Below, in pieces: positions 1 through 5,301 of a stretch of DNA of 5,454 bases (the stretch's first letter is position 1; every line of letters begins with the position of its first letter). A program made the position numbers and the translations under genes. Origin of the DNA: CAYYKK01 sp964467935 (GTDB lineage Bacteria; Myxococcota_A; Polyangia; Polyangiales; Polyangiaceae); assembly GCA_964467935.1 (NCBI GenBank), contig CAYYKK010000426.1:1-5454 (forward strand), written 5' to 3'. The notes under the pieces are model-generated. The model was not told where the DNA came from, ran no database searches, and saw only the letters and a program-made list of their open reading frames with translations.

Positions 1-221
1 CTCGGTCGCCCCGTGAGGCGCGCTTGCCCGAGCGCGAAGAAGGCGGCGCTCCGCTCGTCGACGACGGGCGTGACCCGGAGCCCTTCCTCGCGCGCGAAGG
101 CGAGCGCGAGCGGCGTCGAGCGCGACCCCGGGCTCAGGACGACGTCTCGTACGCCCGCGCTCGCGAGGCCGCGCGCGAAGAGGCTCGCCCACGCGGAGTG
201 GATGTCGCTCGGCGCGCTCAC
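1..221 (-). CDS. menD: MenD, SEPHCHC synthase, N-terminal part (truncated by window edge)
   Basis: Family role: thiamine-diphosphate enzyme joining isochorismate with the succinic semialdehyde unit from 2-oxoglutarate to give SEPHCHC, the second committed step of classical menaquinone synthesis, in the cytoplasm. Only the first 73 codons are visible. The N-terminal ThDP-binding region carries SPGSRSTPL (residues 30-38) followed by DERSAAFFALG (55-65), both MenD hallmarks; Glu56 lines up with the cofactor-activating glutamate (Glu55 in E. coli MenD). The GTG start overlaps the menF stop as GTGA. There is no good Shine-Dalgarno sequence of its own, so translation probably depends on ribosomes finishing menF. 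A full MenD is about 550-600 residues, so most of the gene lies to the left. Identification is firm despite the short length because the motifs and the menF neighbour agree. Confidence 0.93.
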   Translation of the reverse strand, partial: MSAPSDIHSAWASLFARGLASAGVRDVVLSPGSRSTPLALAFAREEGLRVTPVVDERSAAFFALGQARLTGRP

Positions 222-1546
222 GGCACACCCAGCGCGCGCAACATCGCCGTCTGCTTCACGCGCGTCTCTTCCCACTCGGCCCGCGGATCCGAGCCACGAA
301 CGATGCCGGCGCCCGCGAAGACGAGCGCCGAGTCGCGCTCGACCAGCGCGGAGCGGAGGCCGACCACGAACCTCCCCTGCCCCGTCGCGTCGAACCAGCC
401 GATCGGCGCCGCGTACCACCCGCGCGGCGCGCCCTCGAGGCTCGCGAGCATGGTCTTCGCCCGCTCTCTGGGGAAGCCCGACACCGCGGGCGTCGGGTGG
501 AGCGCCGCGACCACGTCGAGCACGTGCGTCGCCTCCGACACGCTCGCCGAGATCGGCGACGCGAGGTGGTGAAGGTGGAGCAACGTCCGCACGCTCGGCG
601 CGCTCGACGCGACCACGTCGTCCGAGAACGCGGAGAGGGCGCTCACGATGGCCCTCACCACGAGGTCGTGCTCGCGGCGATCCTTGTCGCTCGCGAGGAG
701 CGCCGCGCGGTCCGCCTCGTCGTCGAGGGAGCGCGCGATCGATCCGGCGAGCGCCTCGGTCTCGATGCGACCGCCCACGAGCGCGACGAGCCGCTCCGGG
801 GTCGCGCCCACGAACGTCGCGCCCTGACGCACGACGGCGAAGCGCGTCGTGCGCGGCTGACCCGCGAGCGCGGACCACACGCGCGACCACGCGAGCGGCG
901 AGGTCGCGGTCACGCGCGACGCCCGCGACAGCACGACCTTCTCGAGGTGCCCCGCGGCGATCGCGTCGACGGCGCGCCGCACGATCCCTTCGAAGCGCTC
1001 GCGCGGATCGTCGACGAGGCGCGCCTCGAGGCTCGGCTCCGGTTCTTCGGCGCGCGCCCGGAGGAGGCCCGACAGCTCCGCCTCGAGGGCGCGCGGCGCG
1101 CGGAGCTCGATCGCGCGCGCCACCACGGTCGTCTCGACGCTCCCCTCTCGCTCGACGAGCGACAGGCGAGGCAAGAGGAAGCTCGCTTCGCCGAACGCAT
1201 CGAACCGCGAGCCGGTCGCCGACTCGAACGCGCCGCCGCCGTAGAGCCGCGGCCGCGCTCCGCCGAGCACGACCAGCGACTCGAACAGCGAACGGGCGTG
1301 GTCGCGCGCCACCCCGAAGCGCTGGGGGCCCTGGCCGTCGATCCGCGCGGCCTCGCCGAGACACAGGACGCTCTCTCCGTCGCCGTGTCCGTCCGACCGC
1401 GAATCCCAGGCGAACGAGGCCGCCGCGATCCCCGCGTGCGTCGCGATCGCCGCCCCGCCCTCGGCGGTCCGAAAGCCGAACGCGACGAGCTGCTCGGCGG
1501 CGAGCCCCTCGGCCTCGCGCGCGGCGGTTTCGATCGCGGCGAGCAC
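218..1546 (-). CDS. menF: Isochorismate synthase MenF
   Basis: Family role: Mg-dependent conversion of chorismate to isochorismate, the entry step to menaquinone. The 442-residue length is normal for the family. The variable N-terminal half (about 1-175) includes LFESLVVLGG (87-96). The C-terminal chorismate-binding domain shows LEKVVLSRA (201-209, with Lys203 aligned to the catalytic lysine of MenF/EntC), FVGATPERLV (245-254), ETEALAGS (262-269), REHDLVV (291-297), LHPTPAVSGFPR (349-360), GWYAAPIGW (376-384) and AGAGIVRGSDPRAEWEET (411-428). Glu292 and the C-terminal glutamates near 424-427 are the expected Mg ligands. The EALAG motif fits isochorismate or salicylate-type enzymes rather than anthranilate synthase (PIAG type); the MenD and MenG neighbours favour menaquinone over siderophore synthesis. 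The GTG start has GGAGGG five bases upstream and lies one base after the menG stop. The motif Ser269 is Thr in many relatives, a mild substitution. Confidence 0.95.
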   Translation of the reverse strand: MLAAIETAAREAEGLAAEQLVAFGFRTAEGGAAIATHAGIAAASFAWDSRSDGHGDGESVLCLGEAARIDGQGPQRFGVARDHARSLFESLVVLGGARPRLYGGGAFESATGSRFDAFGEASFLLPRLSLVEREGSVETTVVARAIELRAPRALEAELSGLLRARAEEPEPSLEARLVDDPRERFEGIVRRAVDAIAAGHLEKVVLSRASRVTATSPLAWSRVWSALAGQPRTTRFAVVRQGATFVGATPERLVALVGGRIETEALAGSIARSLDDEADRAALLASDKDRREHDLVVRAIVSALSAFSDDVVASSAPSVRTLLHLHHLASPISASVSEATHVLDVVAALHPTPAVSGFPRERAKTMLASLEGAPRGWYAAPIGWFDATGQGRFVVGLRSALVERDSALVFAGAGIVRGSDPRAEWEETRVKQTAMLRALGVP

Positions 1547-1547
1547 G

Positions 1548-2270
1548 TCAGCCCTCCGCGCGCGGGCGGCGCCCGACGAAGATGTGGGCCACGCCGAACG
1601 TGAGCTTCACGACCTCTTCGACCTCGAGGCCGGCCCCGCGCATGATCTCGGCGAACCGATCGGGCTGCGGGAACGCGGCGATGGACGCCTGCAGGTACCC
1701 GTACTCGCGGCTTCCCGAGAGCAGCCCGCCGACGGCCGGGACGATCCCGTGGATGTGAAGCTTCGCGAGCGAGCTCATGATTCCGCGCTCGGGCTCGGAG
1801 AGCTCGAGGATGACGACCCGTCCTCCGGGGCGCACCACGCGCGCCATCTCGCGGAGCCCCTTCGGGCGGTCCGCGACGTTGCGGATGCCGAACGCGATGG
1901 TGACCCCGTCGAAGGTCTCGTCCTCGAACGGCAACGACTCGGCCTCGCCCTCCGCGAGCGAGACGCGCTCCTCGAGCCCCTTGCTCGCGATCTTCTCGCG
2001 CCCCACGCCGAGCATCCCCGTCGACGGATCGACCCCGACGACCACGGAGGACGGGAGGAGCCGCGTCGTCTCGATCGCCAGATCCCCCGTGCCCGTCGCG
2101 ACGTCGAGCACGCGACAGGGTCCCTCGAGCGCGAGGAGCCCGACCGCGCGCCGCCGCCAGCTCTGGTCGATCCCGAGCGAGATGATGCGGTTCAAGAGAT
2201 CGTAGCGACGGGCGATGCCGTCGAACATCGCGCCGCTGCCCGCGCGCACGGGCTCCGTCGCCGCGCTCAT
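1548..2270 (-). CDS. menG: Demethylmenaquinone methyltransferase (UbiE/MenG family)
   Basis: Family role: SAM-dependent C-methylation of demethylmenaquinol to menaquinol, the last step of the pathway; in ubiquinone makers the same family methylates the benzoquinol ring. The 240-residue protein is full length. It begins with MFDGIARRYDLLNRIISLG (15-33), a UbiE signature region, then SAM-binding motif I VLDVATGTGDLA (54-65), VVGVDPSTGML (77-87), FGIRNVADR (127-135) and EMARVVRPGGRVVILELSEP (141-160). Asp35 stands where the classical UbiE pattern has His; to my knowledge this occurs in other MenG-type proteins, so it is not a defect. The ATG start overlaps the aroF-type stop as ATGA and has a near-perfect AAGGAGG six bases upstream. 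No ubiquinone-specific gene is in view and the next genes are menF and menD, so the menaquinone role is preferred. Confidence 0.94.
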   Translation of the reverse strand: MSAATEPVRAGSGAMFDGIARRYDLLNRIISLGIDQSWRRRAVGLLALEGPCRVLDVATGTGDLAIETTRLLPSSVVVGVDPSTGMLGVGREKIASKGLEERVSLAEGEAESLPFEDETFDGVTIAFGIRNVADRPKGLREMARVVRPGGRVVILELSEPERGIMSSLAKLHIHGIVPAVGGLLSGSREYGYLQASIAAFPQPDRFAEIMRGAGLEVEEVVKLTFGVAHIFVGRRPRAEG

Positions 2271-3247
2271 CGCGCGCCTCCTTCGAGCCACGGCCGGAGC
2301 TCCGCGAGATCCTCGGGCCGGAGCGCCTGCGCGCCGTCGCTCTCCGCCTCGGCGGCGCGATCGTGCGTCTCGATCATGACGCCGGCCGCGCCGGCCGCGA
2401 GCGCGGCCTTCGCGAGCGGCAACACGAGATCGCGACGCCCCGTCCCGTGAGACGGATCGACGATGACCGGCAAGTGATGCACGTGCGCGAGGAGCGCGAC
2501 CGCGCCCAGATCGAGCAGGTTGCGCATCGAGTCGTCGAAGCCGCGGATCCCTCGCTCGCAGAGCACCACGCCGCTCGCGCCGTGCGTGAGCAGGTACTCG
2601 GCGGCGAGCAGCCACTCCTCCACCGTCGCCGCCATGCTTCGCTTGAGCAGCACCGGGCGCTTCGCGCGCCCCACGGTCTTCAGGAGGGCGTAGTTCTGCA
2701 TGTTGCGCGAGCCGATCTGGAGCACGTCGGCGTGCTCGGCGACGAGCGAGACGTCCGGCTCGCTCAGGACCTCCGTCACGACCTTGAGGCCGCTCGCGTC
2801 CGCCGCCGCGCGGAGCCACGCGAGCGCGCCGACGCCGTGCCCCTGGAACGCGTACGGGCTCGTCCGCGGCTTGAACGCCCCGCCGCGCAAGAAGGTGACC
2901 CCCTGCCGCGCGAGGGCCGCCGCGATGCGGCGGATTTGCTCCTCCGACTCCACCGCGCACGGCCCGCTGACGAGGACGGGCGACCCGCCGCCGATCGCGC
3001 GATCGCCCACGACGACCTTCGGCCCTTGTGCGTCGATCTTGGGATGCGCCTGCGTCGGCGCGGAGACCCGCAACACGCCCTCGACGTCACGCAGCTCGTG
3101 GACGGGCACGCGGGTCGAGCCGTTGCCGATGACGAGGTGCACGACGCCGTCCTCGCTGTGCTCCGTCGACGTGACCCAGAGGCCCTTGCCCGTGAGCGCG
3201 CGCTTCACCGCCTCGATCGAAGCGCCCTCCTTCAGCGTGATGATCAT
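2267..3247 (-). CDS. aroF: 3-deoxy-7-phosphoheptulonate (DAHP) synthase, type I-beta with ferredoxin-like N-domain
   Basis: Family role: condenses phosphoenolpyruvate and erythrose 4-phosphate to DAHP, the first step of the shikimate pathway to chorismate. The 326-residue protein resembles the Thermotoga maritima enzyme: a small N-terminal ferredoxin-like domain (about 1-65, beginning MIITLKEGAS), then a TIM barrel with VSGPCAVES (93-101), RGGAFKPRTSPYAFQG (121-136), QIGSRNMQN (167-175), LCERGIRGF (209-217), VDPSHGTGRRD (253-263) and IETH (282-285). Likely metal ligands are Cys97, His257, Glu283 and Asp294; the last three have the same mutual spacing as in T. maritima. In that enzyme the N-domain mediates aromatic amino acid feedback, so this one may also be feedback-sensitive. 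The chosen ATG has GAGG seven bases upstream and opens the conserved N-domain; a 30-residue upstream in-frame extension lies inside the prenyl synthase gene and looks non-coding. The chorismate product feeds menF two genes on. Confidence 0.95.
   Translation of the reverse strand: MIITLKEGASIEAVKRALTGKGLWVTSTEHSEDGVVHLVIGNGSTRVPVHELRDVEGVLRVSAPTQAHPKIDAQGPKVVVGDRAIGGGSPVLVSGPCAVESEEQIRRIAAALARQGVTFLRGGAFKPRTSPYAFQGHGVGALAWLRAAADASGLKVVTEVLSEPDVSLVAEHADVLQIGSRNMQNYALLKTVGRAKRPVLLKRSMAATVEEWLLAAEYLLTHGASGVVLCERGIRGFDDSMRNLLDLGAVALLAHVHHLPVIVDPSHGTGRRDLVLPLAKAALAAGAAGVMIETHDRAAEAESDGAQALRPEDLAELRPWLEGGAR
2277..2283 (-). promoter_or_regulatory. Strong Shine-Dalgarno site of menG
   Basis: AAGGAGG reads on the minus strand, six bases before the menG ATG and inside the last codons of the DAHP synthase gene. 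It supports the ATG at 2270 as the menG start, and suggests menG can recruit ribosomes independently despite the ATGA overlap. Confidence 0.8.
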
Positions 3248-3251
3248 CGGG

Positions 3252-4328
3252 TCACCTCTTCCTCGACACGACGCCGGCCGCCACTCCCTCGAGGGCACGA
3301 CGGGCAGGTCCCTGCGGCAGGGCCGCGAGCGCGTCACGGGCTTCGTTCACGAGCTCTTCGGCCCACGCCTTCGCGCTGGCGACCGCGCCGGTCTTGCGCA
3401 TGGCGGACACCGCGTACCCCATCACGTCCGCGTCGGTGAGCTCGGCGCCGTCGCCGAGCCCCTTCTCGAGCTTCGGGCCGAGCGACGCGTCGCGCTCGAG
3501 CGCCAGCATGAGCGGGTACGTGAGCTTGCCTTCGCGCAGATCGGCGAACAAGCCCTTGCCGAGCGCGACCTCGTCCCCCTCCACGTCGAGCGTGTCGTCG
3601 ACGATCTGGAACGCGACGCCGATGCGATCGCCGAACCGCTCGAGCGCCGCCACGTGCTCGGGCGCGACGCCGCCGGCGCGGGCGCCCGCGAACATCGCCC
3701 AGCGAAAGAGCGACGCCGTCTTTCCCGAGACGACGCGCATGTAGTCGCTGCGGGTCCCGTTCACCTTGCCGCGCCGCGCGAGCTGGAGCGCCTCCGCGTC
3801 GAGCATCTCGCCGAGCACCGAGAGCGCCCGAGCGAGCACGTCGGGCATGCCCGCGCGCTGCACCCTCACGAGCGCCTCGACGAGGAGCCAATCCCCCGCG
3901 AAGATCGAGGCTGCGTTGCCGTACACGACCCGCGCGCACGCGACCCCGCGCCGCTTGTCGCCGAGATCGACCACGTCGTCGTGCAGGAGCGTCGCCGAGT
4001 GGACGAGCTCCGCCGCGATGGCGAGATCCTTCGCCGCCTCCGAGAAGCCGGAGCCGACCCGCGACGCCAGCGCGACGCAGAGCGGTCGCAGCCGCTTCCC
4101 TCCGCTGCCGAGGAGGTGGCCGGCGCTCCGATGCAGCGGCGTCTCCTTCAGCTCGAGCGCGCCGAGGCCCTCCTCGATGCCGGCGAGGTCTTCTTCGAGG
4201 AAGGCCCTCAGCTCGGCGATGCGCGCCTCGATCGACTCGGCGCCGCGCGCGCGAGCGACCTCCTCCAAAGACCCGAGCAGCGGCGTGCGCGACACCATCG
4301 CCTCGGCGGCGAGCGCGGCGGCCTTCAC
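3252..4328 (-). CDS. Polyprenyl diphosphate synthase (trans, probably long-chain)
   Basis: Family role: adds isopentenyl diphosphate units head-to-tail to an allylic primer, giving the all-trans chain that MenA attaches to the quinone ring. The 358-residue protein shows GGKRLRP (76-82), the first aspartate-rich motif LLHDDVVD (114-121, DDxxD at 117-121), GKTASLF (202-208), and the second motif QIVDDTLDVEGD (241-252, DDxxD at 244-248). Residue -5 from the first motif is Ala112, with Ser111 beside it; small residues here are typical of long-chain enzymes (IspB/HepT-like), not geranyl or farnesyl types. Exact chain length cannot be read. The start chosen is a GTG overlapping the regulator stop as GTGA, with GGGAGGG four bases upstream; an alternative ATG ten codons later (4298) has only a weak ribosome site. 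Membership in this operon indicates a menaquinone side-chain job, though a shared isoprenoid role is possible. Confidence 0.93.
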   Translation of the reverse strand: MKAAALAAEAMVSRTPLLGSLEEVARARGAESIEARIAELRAFLEEDLAGIEEGLGALELKETPLHRSAGHLLGSGGKRLRPLCVALASRVGSGFSEAAKDLAIAAELVHSATLLHDDVVDLGDKRRGVACARVVYGNAASIFAGDWLLVEALVRVQRAGMPDVLARALSVLGEMLDAEALQLARRGKVNGTRSDYMRVVSGKTASLFRWAMFAGARAGGVAPEHVAALERFGDRIGVAFQIVDDTLDVEGDEVALGKGLFADLREGKLTYPLMLALERDASLGPKLEKGLGDGAELTDADVMGYAVSAMRKTGAVASAKAWAEELVNEARDALAALPQGPARRALEGVAAGVVSRKR

Positions 4329-4876
4329 GACGCCCTCCCGCTGCCGGCGGGCTTGGTGCGCGCGATCGAGAGCAGGTTGCCGAACTTCTGAAAGTCCGCG
4401 CGCTGGGAGGTGATGAACGAGTCGAGCACCGTCTGCGCCACCGAAGCGAAGGACAAGAGCCGCCGAACGCGCTCGAGCACGTGCTTCGAGCGCGCCGACT
4501 TCGGGCTCGCCTGCGCCACCGCCGCGGCCTCCTCGAGCCGCTCCTTCACGCTCTCGGCGAGGAACCGCTCGCGCTCGCTGACCACGCGCGAGATCATCTT
4601 CCAGAAGTCCGTCTCCGCCTCGAAGAACTCCTTGCGCTCGCCGGGCTTCCACACGCGCCGCACGACGCCCCAGCGCTGTAGCTCGGTCAGCGTCGTCGAC
4701 ACGGCCCCGGCCGACATGCTGAGCCGCTCTGCGAGCTCCGCCGAGGAGAGCGCGTCGGTGCTCAGGTAGAGGACGGTCCAGGTTCGCCCGAGGGCCTTGC
4801 GGAACCCCCAGTGCTCGATCACGTCGCCGATGGCGTCCGCCGCGAGCAGCTCTGCGTCTTGGAGAGAGTCGGACAT
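4325..4876 (-). CDS. GbsR/MarR-family winged-helix transcriptional regulator
   Basis: A 183-residue cytoplasmic DNA-binding protein. The GbsR-like pattern is clear: HWGFRKALGRTWTVLYLS (22-39), ALSSAELAERLSMSAGAVSTT (42-62, helix-turn-helix), LTELQRWGVVRRVW (63-76) and the wing region KPGERKEFFEAETDFW (77-92). A charged, mainly helical C-terminal half (about 93-170) probably dimerises or binds ligand. It has no cysteine, so thiol redox sensing is unlikely; five tryptophans (23, 33, 69, 76, 92) are notable. B. subtilis GbsR is a choline-responsive repressor, but nothing here points to choline. As first gene of the operon, overlapping the next by GTGA, it most likely controls its own operon through the palindrome at 4943-4974; this is inference. 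The ATG has AAGGA four bases from the start. The ligand and whether it represses or activates are unknown. Confidence 0.87.
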   Translation of the reverse strand: MSDSLQDAELLAADAIGDVIEHWGFRKALGRTWTVLYLSTDALSSAELAERLSMSAGAVSTTLTELQRWGVVRRVWKPGERKEFFEAETDFWKMISRVVSERERFLAESVKERLEEAAAVAQASPKSARSKHVLERVRRLLSFASVAQTVLDSFITSQRADFQKFGNLLSIARTKPAGSGRAS

Positions 4877-4942
4877 GGGTTCCTTCGCCGAGGGCTCGCG
4901 GCCTCGCGCCCCGACACCCGGGGGGGCTCGGCTTCGAGCGTC

Positions 4943-4974
4943 TCTGAAGTTTCAGATTCTTCTGAAACTTTAGT
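4943..4974. promoter_or_regulatory. Candidate operator: paired TCTGAA palindromes
   Basis: The arms AAGTTTCAGA (4947-4956) and TCTGAAACTT (4961-4970) form a perfect 10-bp inverted repeat around a 4-base spacer. The site can also be read as two tandem boxes offset by 18 bp: TCTGAAGTTTCAGA (4943-4956), itself a perfect 6-2-6 palindrome, and the imperfect copy TCTGAAACTTTAGT (4961-4974). The stretch is strikingly AT-rich within GC-rich DNA. It lies 67-98 bases upstream of the regulator start codon and overlaps the tentative -10 box, as expected for autorepression by a dimeric MarR/GbsR protein. It could instead serve an unlinked regulator or the divergent gene. It is not a likely terminator, because no gene ends here. 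Confidence 0.65.
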
Positions 4975-4994
4975 TTGCTCGATCCGAAATGCAA
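4967..4994 (-). promoter_or_regulatory. Tentative sigma-70-like promoter of the menaquinone operon
   Basis: Read on the minus strand, TTGCAT (4994-4989) and TAAAGT (4972-4967) are spaced by 16 bases and would start transcription near 4960, leaving a leader of about 80-85 bases before the regulator ATG. The match is modest (3 of 6 and 4 of 6 to the E. coli consensus). It is offered because it is in the only AT-rich part of the upstream region and its -10 box falls inside the palindromic site. Confidence 0.35.
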
Positions 4995-5100
4995 GGGCTC
5001 TCGCGAGGGCCGCGTCGCTTTGGTCGCCGAGCCCGACCGATTCGGACGCATGAAAGGTCGACCCGCACCTTCGTCGAAACCGAATCGTCGCCCGGACGTA

Positions 5101-5140
5101 GGCGAGACGTTGCTCGCCGCCGGTGGAATCTCTCCGCCGG
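5101..5140 (+). promoter_or_regulatory. Two adjacent possible hairpins upstream of the lipoprotein gene
   Basis: The arms GGCGAG (5101-5106) and CTCGCC (5113-5118) pair perfectly around a 6-base loop. CCGGTGGA (5120-5127) and TCCGCCGG (5133-5140) pair over 8 bp with one G-U around a 5-base loop. Only one base separates them. If the lipoprotein transcript starts upstream they would be part of its leader; if not, they may be protein sites or chance pairing in GC-rich DNA. No T-run follows, so a terminator is unlikely. Confidence 0.3.
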
Positions 5141-5203
5141 GTGAGTTATTGGCCCCGGCGACGCCGATGATGTCTCATTCGGTGGAGCTTGCTTCGGGGG
5201 GGT

Positions 5204-5235
5204 GGTGTGCCCGCGCCGGCAAAACCGGCGACACC
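5204..5235 (+). promoter_or_regulatory. Possible bulged hairpin in the lipoprotein leader
   Basis: CGCCGG (5214-5219) and CCGGCG (5225-5230) pair perfectly around the loop CAAAA. The stem continues as GGTGT (5204-5208) with ACACC (5231-5235) after a 5-base bulge on the left side, 11 bp in all. It ends 66 bases before the ATG and is not followed by a T-run, so a leader structure is likelier than a terminator. Function is unknown. Confidence 0.35.
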
Positions 5236-5289
5236 CCTCGCACGTAGGGCAGCGCATTCACTCACGCCCGGCGCTCGTCGGGATCATCT

Positions 5290-5295
5290 GGAGGA
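5290..5295 (+). promoter_or_regulatory. Shine-Dalgarno site of the lipoprotein gene
   Basis: GGAGGA lies six bases before the ATG at 5302, an ideal spacing. It favours that ATG over the second in-frame ATG at 5308, which would have 12 bases of spacing. Confidence 0.8.
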
Positions 5296-5301
5296 TCGAG
5301 A

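Larger units (their letters stand above)
4877..5301. other. Divergent intergenic control region
   Basis: These 425 bases lie between the start of the minus-strand menaquinone operon and the start of the plus-strand lipoprotein gene. I see no convincing gene: the open frames at about 4970-5257 (minus) and 4975-5247 (plus) give Arg/Pro/Ser-rich translations without recognisable motifs or ribosome sites. It contains an AT-rich palindromic island near 4943-4974, a tentative minus-strand promoter, two runs of seven G (4920-4926 and 5196-5202), and possible hairpins at 5101-5140 and 5204-5235. Both flanking genes must take their promoters from here. Confidence 0.8.

Noticed and set aside
15..38. 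DERS-type glutamate motif considered as another ThDP enzyme (acetolactate synthase-like)
   Set aside because: The combination of SPGSRSTPL upstream with DERSAAFFALG, right after menF, is specific for MenD.
13..1758. Long plus-strand open frame of 581 codons opposite menD, menF and menG
   Set aside because: The translation is Arg/Ala/Pro/Ser-rich low complexity with no motif, and it is fully antisense to genes with clear family motifs. It is a by-product of GC-rich third positions.
2271..2960. Upstream extension of the menG frame into the DAHP synthase gene
   Set aside because: The extension is out-of-frame reading of the DAHP synthase. The ATG at 2270 has AAGGAGG at ideal spacing and begins a full-length family member.
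3248..3337. 30-residue N-terminal extension of the DAHP synthase
   Set aside because: It overlaps the end of the prenyl synthase gene and is rich in Arg and Pro. The ATG at 3247 opens the conserved ferredoxin-like domain and has its own ribosome site.
2700..4391. Plus-strand open frame of 563 codons opposite the DAHP synthase and prenyl synthase genes
   Set aside because: Antisense to two confidently identified genes, with a biased composition and no recognisable domain.
4947..4970. Reading the inverted repeat as a rho-independent terminator
   Set aside because: No gene ends nearby on either strand, the arms are AT-rich, and there is no following T-run of useful length. Its position upstream of a regulator gene fits an operator better.
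4329..5051. N-terminal extension of the prenyl synthase frame through the regulator gene and into the spacer
   Set aside because: The extension reads the regulator gene in another frame and is Arg/Ala-rich. The prenyl synthase domain starts after 4328, where a GTG has a good ribosome site.
5150..5168. Possible sigma-54 promoter (GG-N10-GC at TTGGCCCCGGCGACGCC)
   Set aside because: The GG/GC spacing fits, but the flanking consensus (TGGCACG and TTGCW) is poorly matched, and GG-N10-GC is common by chance at this GC content.
4970..5257. Small ORFs on both strands in the spacer (95 codons minus, 90 codons plus)
   Set aside because: The plus frame begins at a TTG within the AT-rich island without a clear ribosome site, and both translations look like random GC-rich DNA. 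A Cys-containing minus-strand start (CPTCEGC) suggested a zinc-binding peptide, but the rest shows no partner motif.
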